Source: Flavobacteriales bacterium UBA974
GTDB taxonomy: Bacteria > Bacteroidota > Bacteroidia > Flavobacteriales_D > Sanyastnellaceae
Length of the DNA stretch: 16,235 bases
Direction of reading: 5' to 3'
Assembly: GCA_002292405.1 (NCBI GenBank)
Contig: DBBW01000013.1
Coordinates: 1-16,235, forward strand
Shown piece after piece: positions 6,736-14,148 of the stretch. Within the stretch, counting starts at the first letter, position 1, and every line of letters starts with the position of its first letter. The notes below the pieces were generated by a model. That model was not told the DNA's origin. It saw nothing but the letters and a program-made list of their open reading frames with translations, and made no database searches. A program made the translations under genes and the position numbers.

Positions 6736-7353
6736 ATGAAGATTATTTGTATTGGCAGGAATTATTCAGATCACGCTCGTGAATTAAAAAATGAGGTGCC
6801 TTCTGACCCTTTGTTTTTTCTAAAGCCAGAGAGCTCAGTCCTTCATAAGCGTCACGCATTTTACATTCCTGAATGGACTTCAGATGTTCATTATGAAGTC
6901 GAGCTGGTGGTGAAGATATTAAAGAGGGGAAAGGCAGTTTTAGAGAAATTTGCGCCAAGATATTATTGTGAAGTAGGATTAGGTATAGACTTTACTGCAA
7001 GAGATGTACAAACACAATTAAAGCAAGCTGGACACCCTTGGGAAAAGGCAAAGGCTTTTGATGGGTCAGCAGTAATTTCGGAGAAGTTTATTCCATTAAA
7101 TGAGCTTGGAAAAGATATTCAGGACTTGAGTTTCTCACTACTTATTAACAACGACGAAGTTCAGCTGGGGCACACTGCAGATATGATTTTTTCTGTCGAT
7201 AAGCTTATAGTGTATCTGTCTAATTATATGACTCTTAAGACAGGTGACTTAATATTTACCGGTACACCTGCCGGAGTGGGAAGTGTCGCTCCTGGAGATA
7301 AAATAACAGGATTTTTAGAGGGTATTCAGATGCTATCCGTTAATGTTAAATAA
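6736..7353 (+). CDS. Fumarylacetoacetate hydrolase (FAH) family protein
   Basis: A 205-residue protein of the short FAH type related to FAHD1/YcgM, enzymes that act on acylpyruvates or decarboxylate oxaloacetate. It starts MKIICIGRNYSDHARELKNEVP, followed by PLFFLKPESSVL. The metal-binding acidic residues fit E54 and E56 in HYEVELVV and D85 in GLGIDFTARDVQ. The KAFDGSAVIS segment and the late TGTPAGVG motif are standard. The length is right for a complete single-domain member. The exact substrate cannot be assigned. It begins 11 bases after the OmpA-domain gene and probably shares its transcript. It has no sequence link to the envelope genes, so the operon seems to mix functions. Confidence 0.9.
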   Translation: MKIICIGRNYSDHARELKNEVPSDPLFFLKPESSVLHKRHAFYIPEWTSDVHYEVELVVKILKRGKAVLEKFAPRYYCEVGLGIDFTARDVQTQLKQAGHPWEKAKAFDGSAVISEKFIPLNELGKDIQDLSFSLLINNDEVQLGHTADMIFSVDKLIVYLSNYMTLKTGDLIFTGTPAGVGSVAPGDKITGFLEGIQMLSVNVK

Positions 7354-7385
7354 GGCATAATAGATTAATTTACAATTTTATGCTG

Positions 7386-7393
7386 TACACTTG
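7386..7393 (+). promoter_or_regulatory. Near-consensus -7 element abutting the aroK start
   Basis: TACACTTG has one mismatch to TAnnTTTG (position 5) and ends three bases before ATG 7397. It lies in the 43-base gap after the FAH gene. No -33 TTG is visible in the gap. Confidence 0.35.
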
Positions 7394-7396
7394 CTT

Positions 7397-7924
7397 ATGC
7401 ATTTGATATTAATTGGATTTATGGGGAGTGGGAAGTCTACATTAGCTAGGCGTATTTCTGATCATACGGGGAGACCTTGGATTGATATGGATACTCGTTT
7501 AGAGGAAATATTTGGGTGCTCAATAAGTGATTACATAGCAGATTTTGGAATGGAGTCATTTCGAGTTGAAGAAGCAGACTTATTGCGTTCAGTGATGGAA
7601 GAACCAGAATCTGTTATTGCAACAGGAGGAGGTACACCGTGTGCAGATGGTGCTATGAAGTTGATGAGAAGCCATGGAGTTGTAGTTCATCTGTCAGTTC
7701 CTGTGCCTGAATTAGCTAACCGCTTAAAAGAGAACTTATCTACTAGACCTATTCTTGCAGATGTGTCGCCTGATGATCTTGAAAGAGTAATAGGAAGACA
7801 ACTACTTGTAAGATCTTCTTGTTATTCTGGAGCTCATGAAAAGTGGGATAACATTCAGTGGGATGATGATCAGTTAACCAATAAGTTGAATTCAATCGGT
7901 TGGCGCTTGAGAGAAGCGCTTTAA
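7397..7924 (+). CDS. aroK: Shikimate kinase
   Basis: A 175-residue cytosolic kinase that phosphorylates shikimate at the 3-OH using ATP, the fifth step of the shikimate pathway to aromatic amino acids. It has LIGFMGSGKSTLAR (Walker A, residues 5-18), DMDTRLEE (30-37, shikimate/Mg contact), FRVEEADLL (55-63), ATGGGTP (75-81, shikimate loop), RPIL (R117, lid arginine) and a C-terminal R-S-S-C-Y segment. The frame reaches two codons upstream to TTG 7391, but ATG 7397 gives the standard N-terminus and sits three bases after TACACTTG. It converges on the phosphoribosyltransferase gene with 19 bases between the two stops, and a hairpin covers its 3' end. The pathway enzyme AroQ lies 5 kb downstream in another run. 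Confidence 0.94.
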   Translation: MHLILIGFMGSGKSTLARRISDHTGRPWIDMDTRLEEIFGCSISDYIADFGMESFRVEEADLLRSVMEEPESVIATGGGTPCADGAMKLMRSHGVVVHLSVPVPELANRLKENLSTRPILADVSPDDLERVIGRQLLVRSSCYSGAHEKWDNIQWDDDQLTNKLNSIGWRLREAL

Positions 7925-7926
7925 TT
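7903..7926 (+). terminator. Hairpin plus T-rich tail at the aroK 3' end
   Basis: GCGCTT (7903-7908) pairs perfectly with AAGCGC (7914-7919) across the five-base loop GAGAG, and a G-T wobble can add a seventh pair. TTTAATT follows. The structure uses the last aroK codons and its stop, at the junction of two convergent runs. The T-tract is short, so this is a moderate intrinsic-terminator candidate. Confidence 0.45.
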
Positions 7927-7943
7927 CATGATCGAACTACGAA

Positions 7944-8459
7944 TCAAGTGTCTAAGTAAACAGCGTCTTTCATAGATTTACCTGATTTACTAAGATTAAC
8001 GGTAATATTCTCCTTAAGATGTGTTGATAGTGTAAGACCGTAATAATCAGCGCGAATAGGAAAAGATCTATGAATCCTGTCAACTAAGACGGTTGTGTAG
8101 ACTCCTTTAGGTTCGGATTCTAAAATATGTTTAACAGCATAAATTAATGTCTTCCCTGAGTATAAAACGTCATCAATTACGATGACCACTTTATCTTTCA
8201 AATCAGCTTTTGAAAAACTGCAAATCATGTCGGATTTTAATGGCGCTGCTTTATTTAGCTTAATTTTTTCAAAGCGAACTTTGAGTTTACTTATAGTTTT
8301 TACGATATCGTGTAATCTAGATGCCATCTCCAGACCTTGACCTTCAATACCAACTAAAATCAATTCTTTTTCATTGTGATGTGCCTCGATAAATTCACGA
8401 GCTATTCTCTGTAATTTTCTTTGAATTTGGTCTGAATCCAGAATTTTATTCTTTTTCAT
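7944..8459 (-). CDS. PyrR-like type I phosphoribosyltransferase
   Basis: A 171-residue cytosolic protein of the type I phosphoribosyltransferase fold. The PRPP-binding loop is VVIVIDDVLYSGKTL (residues 91-105) with the diagnostic adjacent acidic pair D96-D97. KELILVGIEGQGLEMASRL (31-49) is the conserved early strand and loop. VLVDRIHRSFPIRADYYGLTLST is the usual late block, as in PyrR and hypoxanthine/uracil phosphoribosyltransferases. PyrR-type nucleobase salvage or pyrimidine regulation is the nearest guess; no PyrR-binding leader or pyrimidine gene is seen nearby, and the substrate is open. As I recall, a phosphoribosyltransferase beside shikimate kinase is a common arrangement in Flavobacteria. 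It lies 34 bases after the RlmD-like gene and probably shares its transcript. Confidence 0.85.
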   Translation of the reverse strand: MKKNKILDSDQIQRKLQRIAREFIEAHHNEKELILVGIEGQGLEMASRLHDIVKTISKLKVRFEKIKLNKAAPLKSDMICSFSKADLKDKVVIVIDDVLYSGKTLIYAVKHILESEPKGVYTTVLVDRIHRSFPIRADYYGLTLSTHLKENITVNLSKSGKSMKDAVYLDT

Positions 8460-8493
8460 GAACGTAGTTTTATTGAATCAGCGGATAAAGTAA

Positions 8494-9972
8494 TCACTGA
8501 TTTCTCATGTTAATTATAGGCACAGACCCAGGAATACGCTCAAATAAAGCAATTGACTCTACATGTGCTGTGTGCGGGAATTGGTCTACTAATTTAATAG
8601 AAATAAGTTGATATCCATTCTCTTCAAGGGTAGCCATATCCCTCGCTTGTGTGGCGGGATTACAAGAAACGTATACAATTCTATCAGCAAGTAGTCTTAT
8701 TACTTTGCGCAATGATTTAGGTGAAATACCTGCTCTAGGTGGATCCATTACAAGAGTCCGTATTTTGCCCTTATACTCAGGGTATTCTAGTAAAAACTTT
8801 CCTACATCAGCGGCATGGAAGGTGATGTTATCAGCTCCATTATTTGCAGCGCTAATACGAGCGTCTTCGATCGCAGATTCAACGATATCCACACCTATTA
8901 TTTCTCCTTTGTGATGTTTTGCAAGAAGTTGAGAAATAGTTCCTGTTCCACAAAACAGGTCTAAGACGATATCATCCTTATCCCCCAGATCTTGTTTAAT
9001 GGCAAGGTTTATAACCTCGGAATATAACCTCTCAGCACATTGAGGGTTTGTTTGGAAAAAACTACTCAAGCTTATGTCGAATTTAAGACCGTGAAGCACT
9101 TCTGTTATTCTATCCACGCCATAAATAAGCTTACTCAATCCCTCTCTAGCCTCTACTCTTTCACCGATATTGTCATTAATAGTATGAAGAATTCCAGCAA
9201 CTCGACTTCCCCATAGGCTTAAGATAAAGTCAACAAATTCAGATTCTATAAAGAATTCTTCACCTCCTGAGGTTGTAACCATGTTTATGAGCAGTGTATC
9301 ATTTGCAATACTTCTTCTTATGACAAGAAACCGGAAAAATCCTTTTCTTTTAGGCGGATGCCAAGCTGGTAGTCCAGTCTTTTCACACCATAGTCGGACC
9401 TTATAAATATCGTCCTCAATTTGTTTATCGAATAGCCCCGAGTCACGATCTAGATTCTCAACAGCCCACCACGTACCTCTATGTTTAAACCCTAGCCCAA
9501 AATCATCTATTTTTTCATCTGTTTCCAGATCATGCCTAATTTCAGAAAAGCTATACTCCATCTTATTTCTGTAGTGTTGGCAGGTTGGAGATCCAACAAT
9601 TCCAGAGTATTTATTCCTTACGTCTTTTACACCACCAATGCGTTCAAATAAATCAAGGGCGGTCTCTTCCTTGTATTTATGTTGAATTTCTATGGGAAAC
9701 TTTGAATATGGAGCTCCCGGAATATTTTGGTATTCAGTTTCCACCTCATCTGGAGATGATTCTATCACATGACGTAATCTACATTCGGCATATCGGTTTT
9801 TACATTTAACGACCTGAGCACTAACCTTCTGACCGGGGTAGGTGTTTTGCACGAAAAGCGTAAAATCTCCTTTTTCTGTAGGAATCCTTGCGACACCTTT
9901 CCCTCCGAACGCCGCTGACACGATGACCACCTCTAAAATCTCGCCGAGCTTAAACATTTTTTGCTTTGCCAT
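8494..9972 (-). CDS. rlmD: RlmD/RumA-like 23S rRNA uracil-C5 methyltransferase lacking the Fe-S motif
   Basis: About 492 residues from ATG 9970-9972 (MAKQKMFKLGEIL); the frame stays open 13 codons further, but TACCTTTG lies five bases before this ATG. Residues 8-68 form a TRAM-like RNA-binding domain. The methyltransferase domain has SSFFQTNP (about 303-310), VLDLFCGTGTIS (336-347, SAM motif), MDPPRAGI (409-416), VSCNPAT with the catalytic cysteine at C437, and HTAHVES with the general-base glutamate at E472. In RlmD, four cysteines hold a [4Fe-4S] cluster. Here the region before FERIGG reads IPGAPYSKFPIEIQ with no cysteine, and the fourth position (AVENLDRDSG) also has none. Catalysis should be intact, but rRNA recognition may differ, and a sister specificity (U747, U1939 or tRNA U54) is possible. 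Confidence 0.82.
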   Translation of the reverse strand: MAKQKMFKLGEILEVVIVSAAFGGKGVARIPTEKGDFTLFVQNTYPGQKVSAQVVKCKNRYAECRLRHVIESSPDEVETEYQNIPGAPYSKFPIEIQHKYKEETALDLFERIGGVKDVRNKYSGIVGSPTCQHYRNKMEYSFSEIRHDLETDEKIDDFGLGFKHRGTWWAVENLDRDSGLFDKQIEDDIYKVRLWCEKTGLPAWHPPKRKGFFRFLVIRRSIANDTLLINMVTTSGGEEFFIESEFVDFILSLWGSRVAGILHTINDNIGERVEAREGLSKLIYGVDRITEVLHGLKFDISLSSFFQTNPQCAERLYSEVINLAIKQDLGDKDDIVLDLFCGTGTISQLLAKHHKGEIIGVDIVESAIEDARISAANNGADNITFHAADVGKFLLEYPEYKGKIRTLVMDPPRAGISPKSLRKVIRLLADRIVYVSCNPATQARDMATLEENGYQLISIKLVDQFPHTAHVESIALFERIPGSVPIINMRNQ

Positions 9973-9977
9973 ATCAA

Positions 9978-9985
9978 CAAAGGTA
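9978..9985 (-). promoter_or_regulatory. Bacteroidota -7 element abutting the RlmD-like start
   Basis: On the minus strand this reads TACCTTTG, an exact TAnnTTTG match, five bases before the ATG at 9972. It lies back to back with the element for the divergent gene, with eight bases between them. No clear -33 TTG was found. Confidence 0.5.
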
Positions 9986-9993
9986 ATAGCAGG

Positions 9994-10001
9994 TACATTT
10001 G
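9994..10001 (+). promoter_or_regulatory. Bacteroidota -7 element abutting the EEP-fold gene start
   Basis: TACATTTG matches TAnnTTTG exactly and ends four bases before ATG 10006. A TTTG at 9965-9968 gives a 25-base spacer, slightly long for a -33 element, and it lies inside the divergent gene. Confidence 0.52.
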
Positions 10002-10005
10002 TAAG

Positions 10006-10860
10006 ATGCACACTTTTGCTTCCTCTTTCCGAGATATTTTCACAACCATTCTCCTTGGTTTTTTTTCGTCACTCCTTTTATCACAATCAGTAGAGGAGTT
10101 CTCAGTATCAACTTTCAACATTAGATACGATAATCCCACGGACCCTCTATTGTGGAGTGAAAGGGGAGAGGATGTAGCTAAAGCGATAGCCTATTATGAT
10201 ATAGTAGGGTTACAAGAGGTTCTACCTAACCAACTTCATGATATAATGGATGTTTTGCCATGGATGTCTAACTACTCAGTAAATAGGGATGGTAGTGGTA
10301 ATGGAGAAGCGTGTCCGATACTCTGGCAAACCAAATCTTTTGACTTACTTCATTCGGAAACAAGATGGTTGTCTGAATTTTGGCGTGACACAGCTTCTGT
10401 TGGATGGGATGCTGTAATGCCGAGAATAGCTTCTATAGTTTCTCTTCATCACAAAGAATCGGGTAAGATAATAAGAGTCATTAATTCTCATTGGTCTCAT
10501 ATAGGTGATAAAGCACGAAGGGCTTCCGCAGCACTTATTCGAGGTTGGGCATTGGGTAATGAAGCTGATATAGTCATTGTTTTAGGAGACTTTAATGCAG
10601 AGCCTGATTCCGAAGAAATAAAATATTTACTCAACTCGGGATTAGATGATACATATGAAGTTGCTGAGACAAGATGTAAAAAGAAGTTTGGCACCTTTAC
10701 TGGATTTGATCCCGCGGGCTATGCAGGTCCTAGAATAGATTATATCTTAGTTGATGGAGCAGACGTGAATTGGGTGTGCGCAGATGAGCATATTAACAAT
10801 GGTTTTTACATTTCTGATCACCTGCCAGTTCACTCTTTTATTTCTCTAAAGACGCCATAA
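10006..10860 (+). CDS. Exported endonuclease/exonuclease/phosphatase-fold protein
   Basis: A 284-residue protein of the EEP superfamily (DNase I-like, metal-dependent phosphodiesterases or phosphatases). Residues 8-26 (FRDIFTTILLGFFSSLLLS) are a signal peptide, so it acts in the periplasm or outside. Catalytic residues appear in order: N38 in STFNIRYDN, E71 in GLQEV, H162 in NSHWSH, D195 and N197 in GDFNAEP, D245 in RIDYILV, and D271-H272 in SDHLPV. The histidine motif reads NSHWSH where relatives usually have NTHxDH, but the key histidine is kept. Similar secreted members are often annotated as nucleases or phosphatases; the substrate cannot be assigned. ATG 10006 is chosen over the 15-codon longer reading because it starts the signal peptide cleanly and follows TACATTTG. 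The SLC12-type gene follows 11 bases after its stop. Confidence 0.88.
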   Translation: MHTFASSFRDIFTTILLGFFSSLLLSQSVEEFSVSTFNIRYDNPTDPLLWSERGEDVAKAIAYYDIVGLQEVLPNQLHDIMDVLPWMSNYSVNRDGSGNGEACPILWQTKSFDLLHSETRWLSEFWRDTASVGWDAVMPRIASIVSLHHKESGKIIRVINSHWSHIGDKARRASAALIRGWALGNEADIVIVLGDFNAEPDSEEIKYLLNSGLDDTYEVAETRCKKKFGTFTGFDPAGYAGPRIDYILVDGADVNWVCADEHINNGFYISDHLPVHSFISLKTP

Positions 10861-10871
10861 CTTCGTTTTAG

Positions 10872-13115
10872 ATGAAAGTAGTAGAGCAATTTAAAACAAT
10901 GGGCACCTGGCCTGTCTTTCTGACGGCTATTTCTACAATATTAGGGGCTATTTTATTTTTGAGGTTTGGTTATTCAATTGCCCATATTGGATTATTCCAA
11001 ACCTTACTCATCATTCTTCTAGGCCATTTGGTGACTGTTCCAGCAGCTCTTGCAGTTGCTGAAATTGCGACAAACCAAAAGGTAGAGGGGGGTGGAGCCT
11101 ATTTTATGATTTCAAGATCATTTGGGTTGAATATTGGTGGTGCAATAGGGATAACGCTATTCTTGAGTCAGTCTATTGCTGTCGCATTTTATATCATCGC
11201 ATTTACCGTTTCAAGTCGATCAATTATTTCATGGGTTGATCTCAATTATGGAATCTTAATTGAACCTCTTTGGATCAACCTCACGATGATGGGGCTACTT
11301 ACCCTTTTGATGCTCACTAAGGGAGCTAATGTGGGAGTAAAGGCATTGTATTTTGTAGTAGCAGCTCTGTTCACAGCTTTATTATTTTTCTTCTTAGGGA
11401 CAGGTCCGGGAAATCCAGTATTAGATCCTACTGCTACCATTCCTGAATTCATTACAGTTGCTGAAACAGGTGAAGTCATTCAGAGATTTACATTCTTTGA
11501 AGTTTTTACCTTCATCTTTCCAGCATTCACAGGGATCGCAGCTGGATTAGGACTTAGCGGTGATTTGAAAGACCCTAGAAGAAGTATTCCTCTAGGAACT
11601 ATTTACGCGACGATAGTGGGTATTGTTGTTTACGTAGCCGTTGCTATAAAACTTTGGTACTCGTCCCCTTTAGAAAGCTTGGCTACCGATGAATTGTTTA
11701 TGGAACAGATAAGTATTTGGCCTCCCATGATTGCCATAGGACTTGCTGCTGCTGCTATAAGTTCTGCTTTAGGTTCTGTAATGATTGCGCCAAGAACACT
11801 ACAAGCTTTAGCTGTCGATGGAGTTTTCCCAGACAAAATGTCTGAGTGGTTAAGCGTTGGGAAAGGAGAAAGGCAAGAGCCCGTTAGAGCTTCTATTGCT
11901 ACCTGTATTATAGGATTTGCCTTTGTTGCCATTGGAGATATTAATGCTGTAGCTGAGATTATATCCATGTTCTTTATGGTTACCTATGGTGCTATTTGCC
12001 TCGTTTCCTTTTTAGAACAAATGGCTGCTGATCCGAGTTATAGGCCAACTTTTAAATCTCATTGGTCTATTAGTTTAGTGGGGGCAGTACTATGTTTTGT
12101 ATTGATGTTTGGTATGAATACACCATATGCAATAGTAAGTATTGTTGTTATGATCTTAATCCATGCTTGGATTTCAAGAAAAGGTGGTGGAACTGAAGGG
12201 GGAATGGTTAGATTATTTAAGGGTATCATATTCCAGATTACCCGTTCTCTTCAACTTGCTTTGCAGATGAACGACGATGATGATTTAAAATCTACAACAG
12301 GGTGGAGGCCTTTTGTTTTATCTATAAGTCCTGATAGTTTTAAAAGGAGAGAGGGTTTTGATATGACAAGGTGGATTGCACATAAATATGGGTTTGGCAC
12401 CTATATGCATTATATCCAGGGGTTTTTAAATGAAGAAACAAGTAAGGAAGCTCAAAATGCTCATAAAAAATTGGTTGAATGGTCGAGGGGTGGGGGTAGT
12501 AGGGTTCAATTAGATACAATTATTTCGCCATCATACACTTCGGCAATTGCTCAATGTGTCCAACTTCCTGGTTTAAGTGGTAAAGGAAGTAATTTATTTT
12601 TGATGGAATACGATCCTGGAAATTTCGAGAATAGAGACCAACTGTTGAGTAATTTAAATATTCTCAAAGCGGTAGACTTAGACCTCTTACTTCTTAGAAG
12701 CAGTGGGAGATCCTTCGGAAACATGCACGATATACACCTTTGGATTACCCCTGACGATAAATCAAATGCAAGTTTAATGATACTGTTGTCTTATATACTT
12801 CAAGGTCACCCAGATTGGAGCAAGTCTAGTATTTCAGTTTTCTTTATTTGTGACGGAGCAGATGATCAGCATGCCACACATCTGCAAGCTCAAATTGTTG
12901 AGGGACGCATTCCTATCTCCGAACAGAATATCGAAATAGTCAAGCTAAATAGTCAAAATGAAAAAGTAAGCCACATACTCAATCGTTCTGGAGGCGCTGA
13001 TCTTGTAGTTCTAGGCTTCGACTTTGACTCCAGTAAGGCTGAAGATTTTGAGATGTATAATGGATTAGGTGATATGATGTTTGTTTATGCTTCTCAACCT
13101 AAGCTAATTCAGTAA
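10872..13115 (+). CDS. SLC12-type cation-chloride cotransporter family protein
   Basis: A 747-residue membrane transporter of the amino acid-polyamine-cation superfamily, closest to the cation-chloride cotransporter (SLC12) branch. Residues 15-435 hold about twelve hydrophobic helices, beginning FLTAISTILGAILFLRFGYSI. EGGGAYFMISRSFGLNIGGAIG (72-93) and FPAFTGIAAGLGLSGDLKDPRRSIPLGT (216-243) are the characteristic blocks, and ALGSVMIAPRTLQALAVDGVFP (299-320) lies in the later core. From about 440 to 747 there is a soluble cytoplasmic tail with IHLWITPDD and DLVVLGFDFD, comparable to the SLC12 C-terminal region. Prokaryotic members are poorly characterised: Na/K/Cl transport is inferred from the family, and amino acid transport cannot be excluded. 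It would suit a saline habitat. It is flanked closely by the EEP-fold gene and aroQ. Confidence 0.88.
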   Translation: MKVVEQFKTMGTWPVFLTAISTILGAILFLRFGYSIAHIGLFQTLLIILLGHLVTVPAALAVAEIATNQKVEGGGAYFMISRSFGLNIGGAIGITLFLSQSIAVAFYIIAFTVSSRSIISWVDLNYGILIEPLWINLTMMGLLTLLMLTKGANVGVKALYFVVAALFTALLFFFLGTGPGNPVLDPTATIPEFITVAETGEVIQRFTFFEVFTFIFPAFTGIAAGLGLSGDLKDPRRSIPLGTIYATIVGIVVYVAVAIKLWYSSPLESLATDELFMEQISIWPPMIAIGLAAAAISSALGSVMIAPRTLQALAVDGVFPDKMSEWLSVGKGERQEPVRASIATCIIGFAFVAIGDINAVAEIISMFFMVTYGAICLVSFLEQMAADPSYRPTFKSHWSISLVGAVLCFVLMFGMNTPYAIVSIVVMILIHAWISRKGGGTEGGMVRLFKGIIFQITRSLQLALQMNDDDDLKSTTGWRPFVLSISPDSFKRREGFDMTRWIAHKYGFGTYMHYIQGFLNEETSKEAQNAHKKLVEWSRGGGSRVQLDTIISPSYTSAIAQCVQLPGLSGKGSNLFLMEYDPGNFENRDQLLSNLNILKAVDLDLLLLRSSGRSFGNMHDIHLWITPDDKSNASLMILLSYILQGHPDWSKSSISVFFICDGADDQHATHLQAQIVEGRIPISEQNIEIVKLNSQNEKVSHILNRSGGADLVVLGFDFDSSKAEDFEMYNGLGDMMFVYASQPKLIQ

Positions 13116-13135
13116 TTTAACAACTTATTTTTCAC

Positions 13136-13564
13136 ATGTCTAAACTGAATATTTTAATATTAAACGGACCTAATCTAAATATGCTTGGAGTTAGGGAGCC
13201 AGGAATCTATGGAGATAACAGTTTGTCGAATCTAATAACAGCTTTAAAGACTAAATTTTCTAACGTTGTAATTTCTGATCATCAATCTAATGACGAAGGA
13301 GAACTCATATCCCTTATTCAAGATTTCGGAATGCGATACGACGGAATCGTATTTAACCCTGGCGGATTTTCACATACTTCTGTGGCTATTCGCGATGCGG
13401 TTTCTTCAGTTTCAGCTAGAGTTATTGAAGTTCACATATCGAATATTCACGCAAGAGAGGAGTTCAGGCGTATTACCATTGTTGGTGGAGCTTGTGAAGC
13501 CGTGATTTCTGGATTTGGAGTCAGAGGCTATGAGATTGCGGTAGAGCATTTAATCAAGCTTTAG
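13136..13564 (+). CDS. aroQ: Type II 3-dehydroquinate dehydratase
   Basis: A 142-residue cytosolic enzyme that dehydrates 3-dehydroquinate to 3-dehydroshikimate, the third step of the shikimate pathway; the family forms dodecamers. It begins ILILNGPNLNMLGVREPGIYG with the catalytic tyrosine at Y25. FNPGGFSHTS (73-82) has the substrate-binding Asn and His, and EVHISNIHAREEFR (98-111) has catalytic H100 and conserved arginines R107 and R111. The usual R-(H/R)-H-S after EEF is R-R-I-T here, so the normally conserved serine is a threonine and the adjacent histidine an isoleucine, a minor departure. Length is normal. It starts 20 bases after the transporter stop. TATTTTTC, one mismatch from TAnnTTTG, ends two bases before its ATG. 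Confidence 0.94.
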   Translation: MSKLNILILNGPNLNMLGVREPGIYGDNSLSNLITALKTKFSNVVISDHQSNDEGELISLIQDFGMRYDGIVFNPGGFSHTSVAIRDAVSSVSARVIEVHISNIHAREEFRRITIVGGACEAVISGFGVRGYEIAVEHLIKL

Positions 13565-13584
13565 TATACTTTGTGCGCGGGTGT

Positions 13585-14148
13585 CTACACTTTGTCACCG
13601 TACTTCTTTAGGGCTTTATTTATCACTTTTGCAAGTTGCGATGAGTCGTGATGTTCTAATTGCTTACCGAAAACGTGCGTTTTGCCATCGTAAGTAAAGT
13701 ACAATGTATCACCACCTAAAATCCAGTAGCTGTTATCTAATTGTTGTAAAAATGAAAATGTATCACGTTTCTCATATTTGACTTCACCCATTTTAGAAAT
13801 TAAAAAAGCTCTCTCTCGTCCTTTCTTGCCAAATGCATTCTTCATCGTGACGCGCCCTTGGCTTATGACGATGACTTCTTTACCTATTCTCCTCCATGCT
13901 ACGACTTTAGCGATTCGTATCCAGAAAAAGCCCCAGAAAATTAGACTACCTAAATAAAAGAGTCTTTCATCTCCGCCAAAAGTAAACGCCCCATATCCCA
14001 GTAAACATCCGAGGCCTGTCCATCCGCCTAACCACATTTCAAGTGAAATCTGTTGGGCTTTTGTGATGGTTGATTCGATAACTACAGTTGTGGCATCCTT
14101 GTGCTCAGCAATTGAAATCCTCTTACCGATCGATTTAATTCCTCCCAT
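13585..14148 (-). CDS. Unknown two-helix membrane protein downstream of bshA
   Basis: A 187-residue protein I do not recognise as a named family. The first 35 residues are polar. Two hydrophobic segments follow, about 39-57 (WLGGWTGLGCLLGYGAF) and 62-84 (RLFYLGSLIFWGFFWIRIAKVVA), joined by a very short turn, so it is probably a membrane hairpin with both ends on one side. The C-terminal 100 residues alternate beta-like strands (EVIVISQGRVTMKNAFG, TLYFTYDGKTHVFG) and end in a helix (SQLAKVINKALKKY), a pattern like bacterial PH-like membrane proteins; this is inference. Its start overlaps the end of bshA by 14 bases, so it is translated from the same mRNA. Any link to bacillithiol is only positional. 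Confidence 0.7.
   Translation of the reverse strand: MGGIKSIGKRISIAEHKDATTVVIESTITKAQQISLEMWLGGWTGLGCLLGYGAFTFGGDERLFYLGSLIFWGFFWIRIAKVVAWRRIGKEVIVISQGRVTMKNAFGKKGRERAFLISKMGEVKYEKRDTFSFLQQLDNSYWILGGDTLYFTYDGKTHVFGKQLEHHDSSQLAKVINKALKKYGDKV

Noticed and set aside
9842..10093. Plus-strand open frame of 83 residues across the divergent promoter region
   Set aside because: It is the antisense shadow of the RlmD-like gene's N-terminal region and overlaps the supported EEP-fold start in another frame.
10858..10865. TAACTTCG before the transporter start as another -7 octamer
   Set aside because: It has a mismatch in the TTTG core and lies six bases from ATG, outside the 3-5 base pattern. The gene is 11 bases after its neighbour and needs no promoter of its own.
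11630..11968. Minus-strand open frame of 112 residues opposite the transporter
   Set aside because: It is a shadow of the transmembrane coding sequence with no recognisable domain, and the plus-strand frame has clear SLC12 motifs.
13126..13133. TATTTTTC before aroQ as a -7 octamer
   Set aside because: It has one mismatch and is only two bases from ATG, which would put the transcription start inside the gene. It was not counted in the pattern.
13565..13595. Two near-identical ten-base copies, TATACTTTGT and TACACTTTGT, 21 bases apart at the aroQ/membrane-protein junction
   Set aside because: There are only two short imperfect copies, the second is coding for the minus-strand gene, and there is no hairpin or promoter-like spacing. 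Chance is likely.
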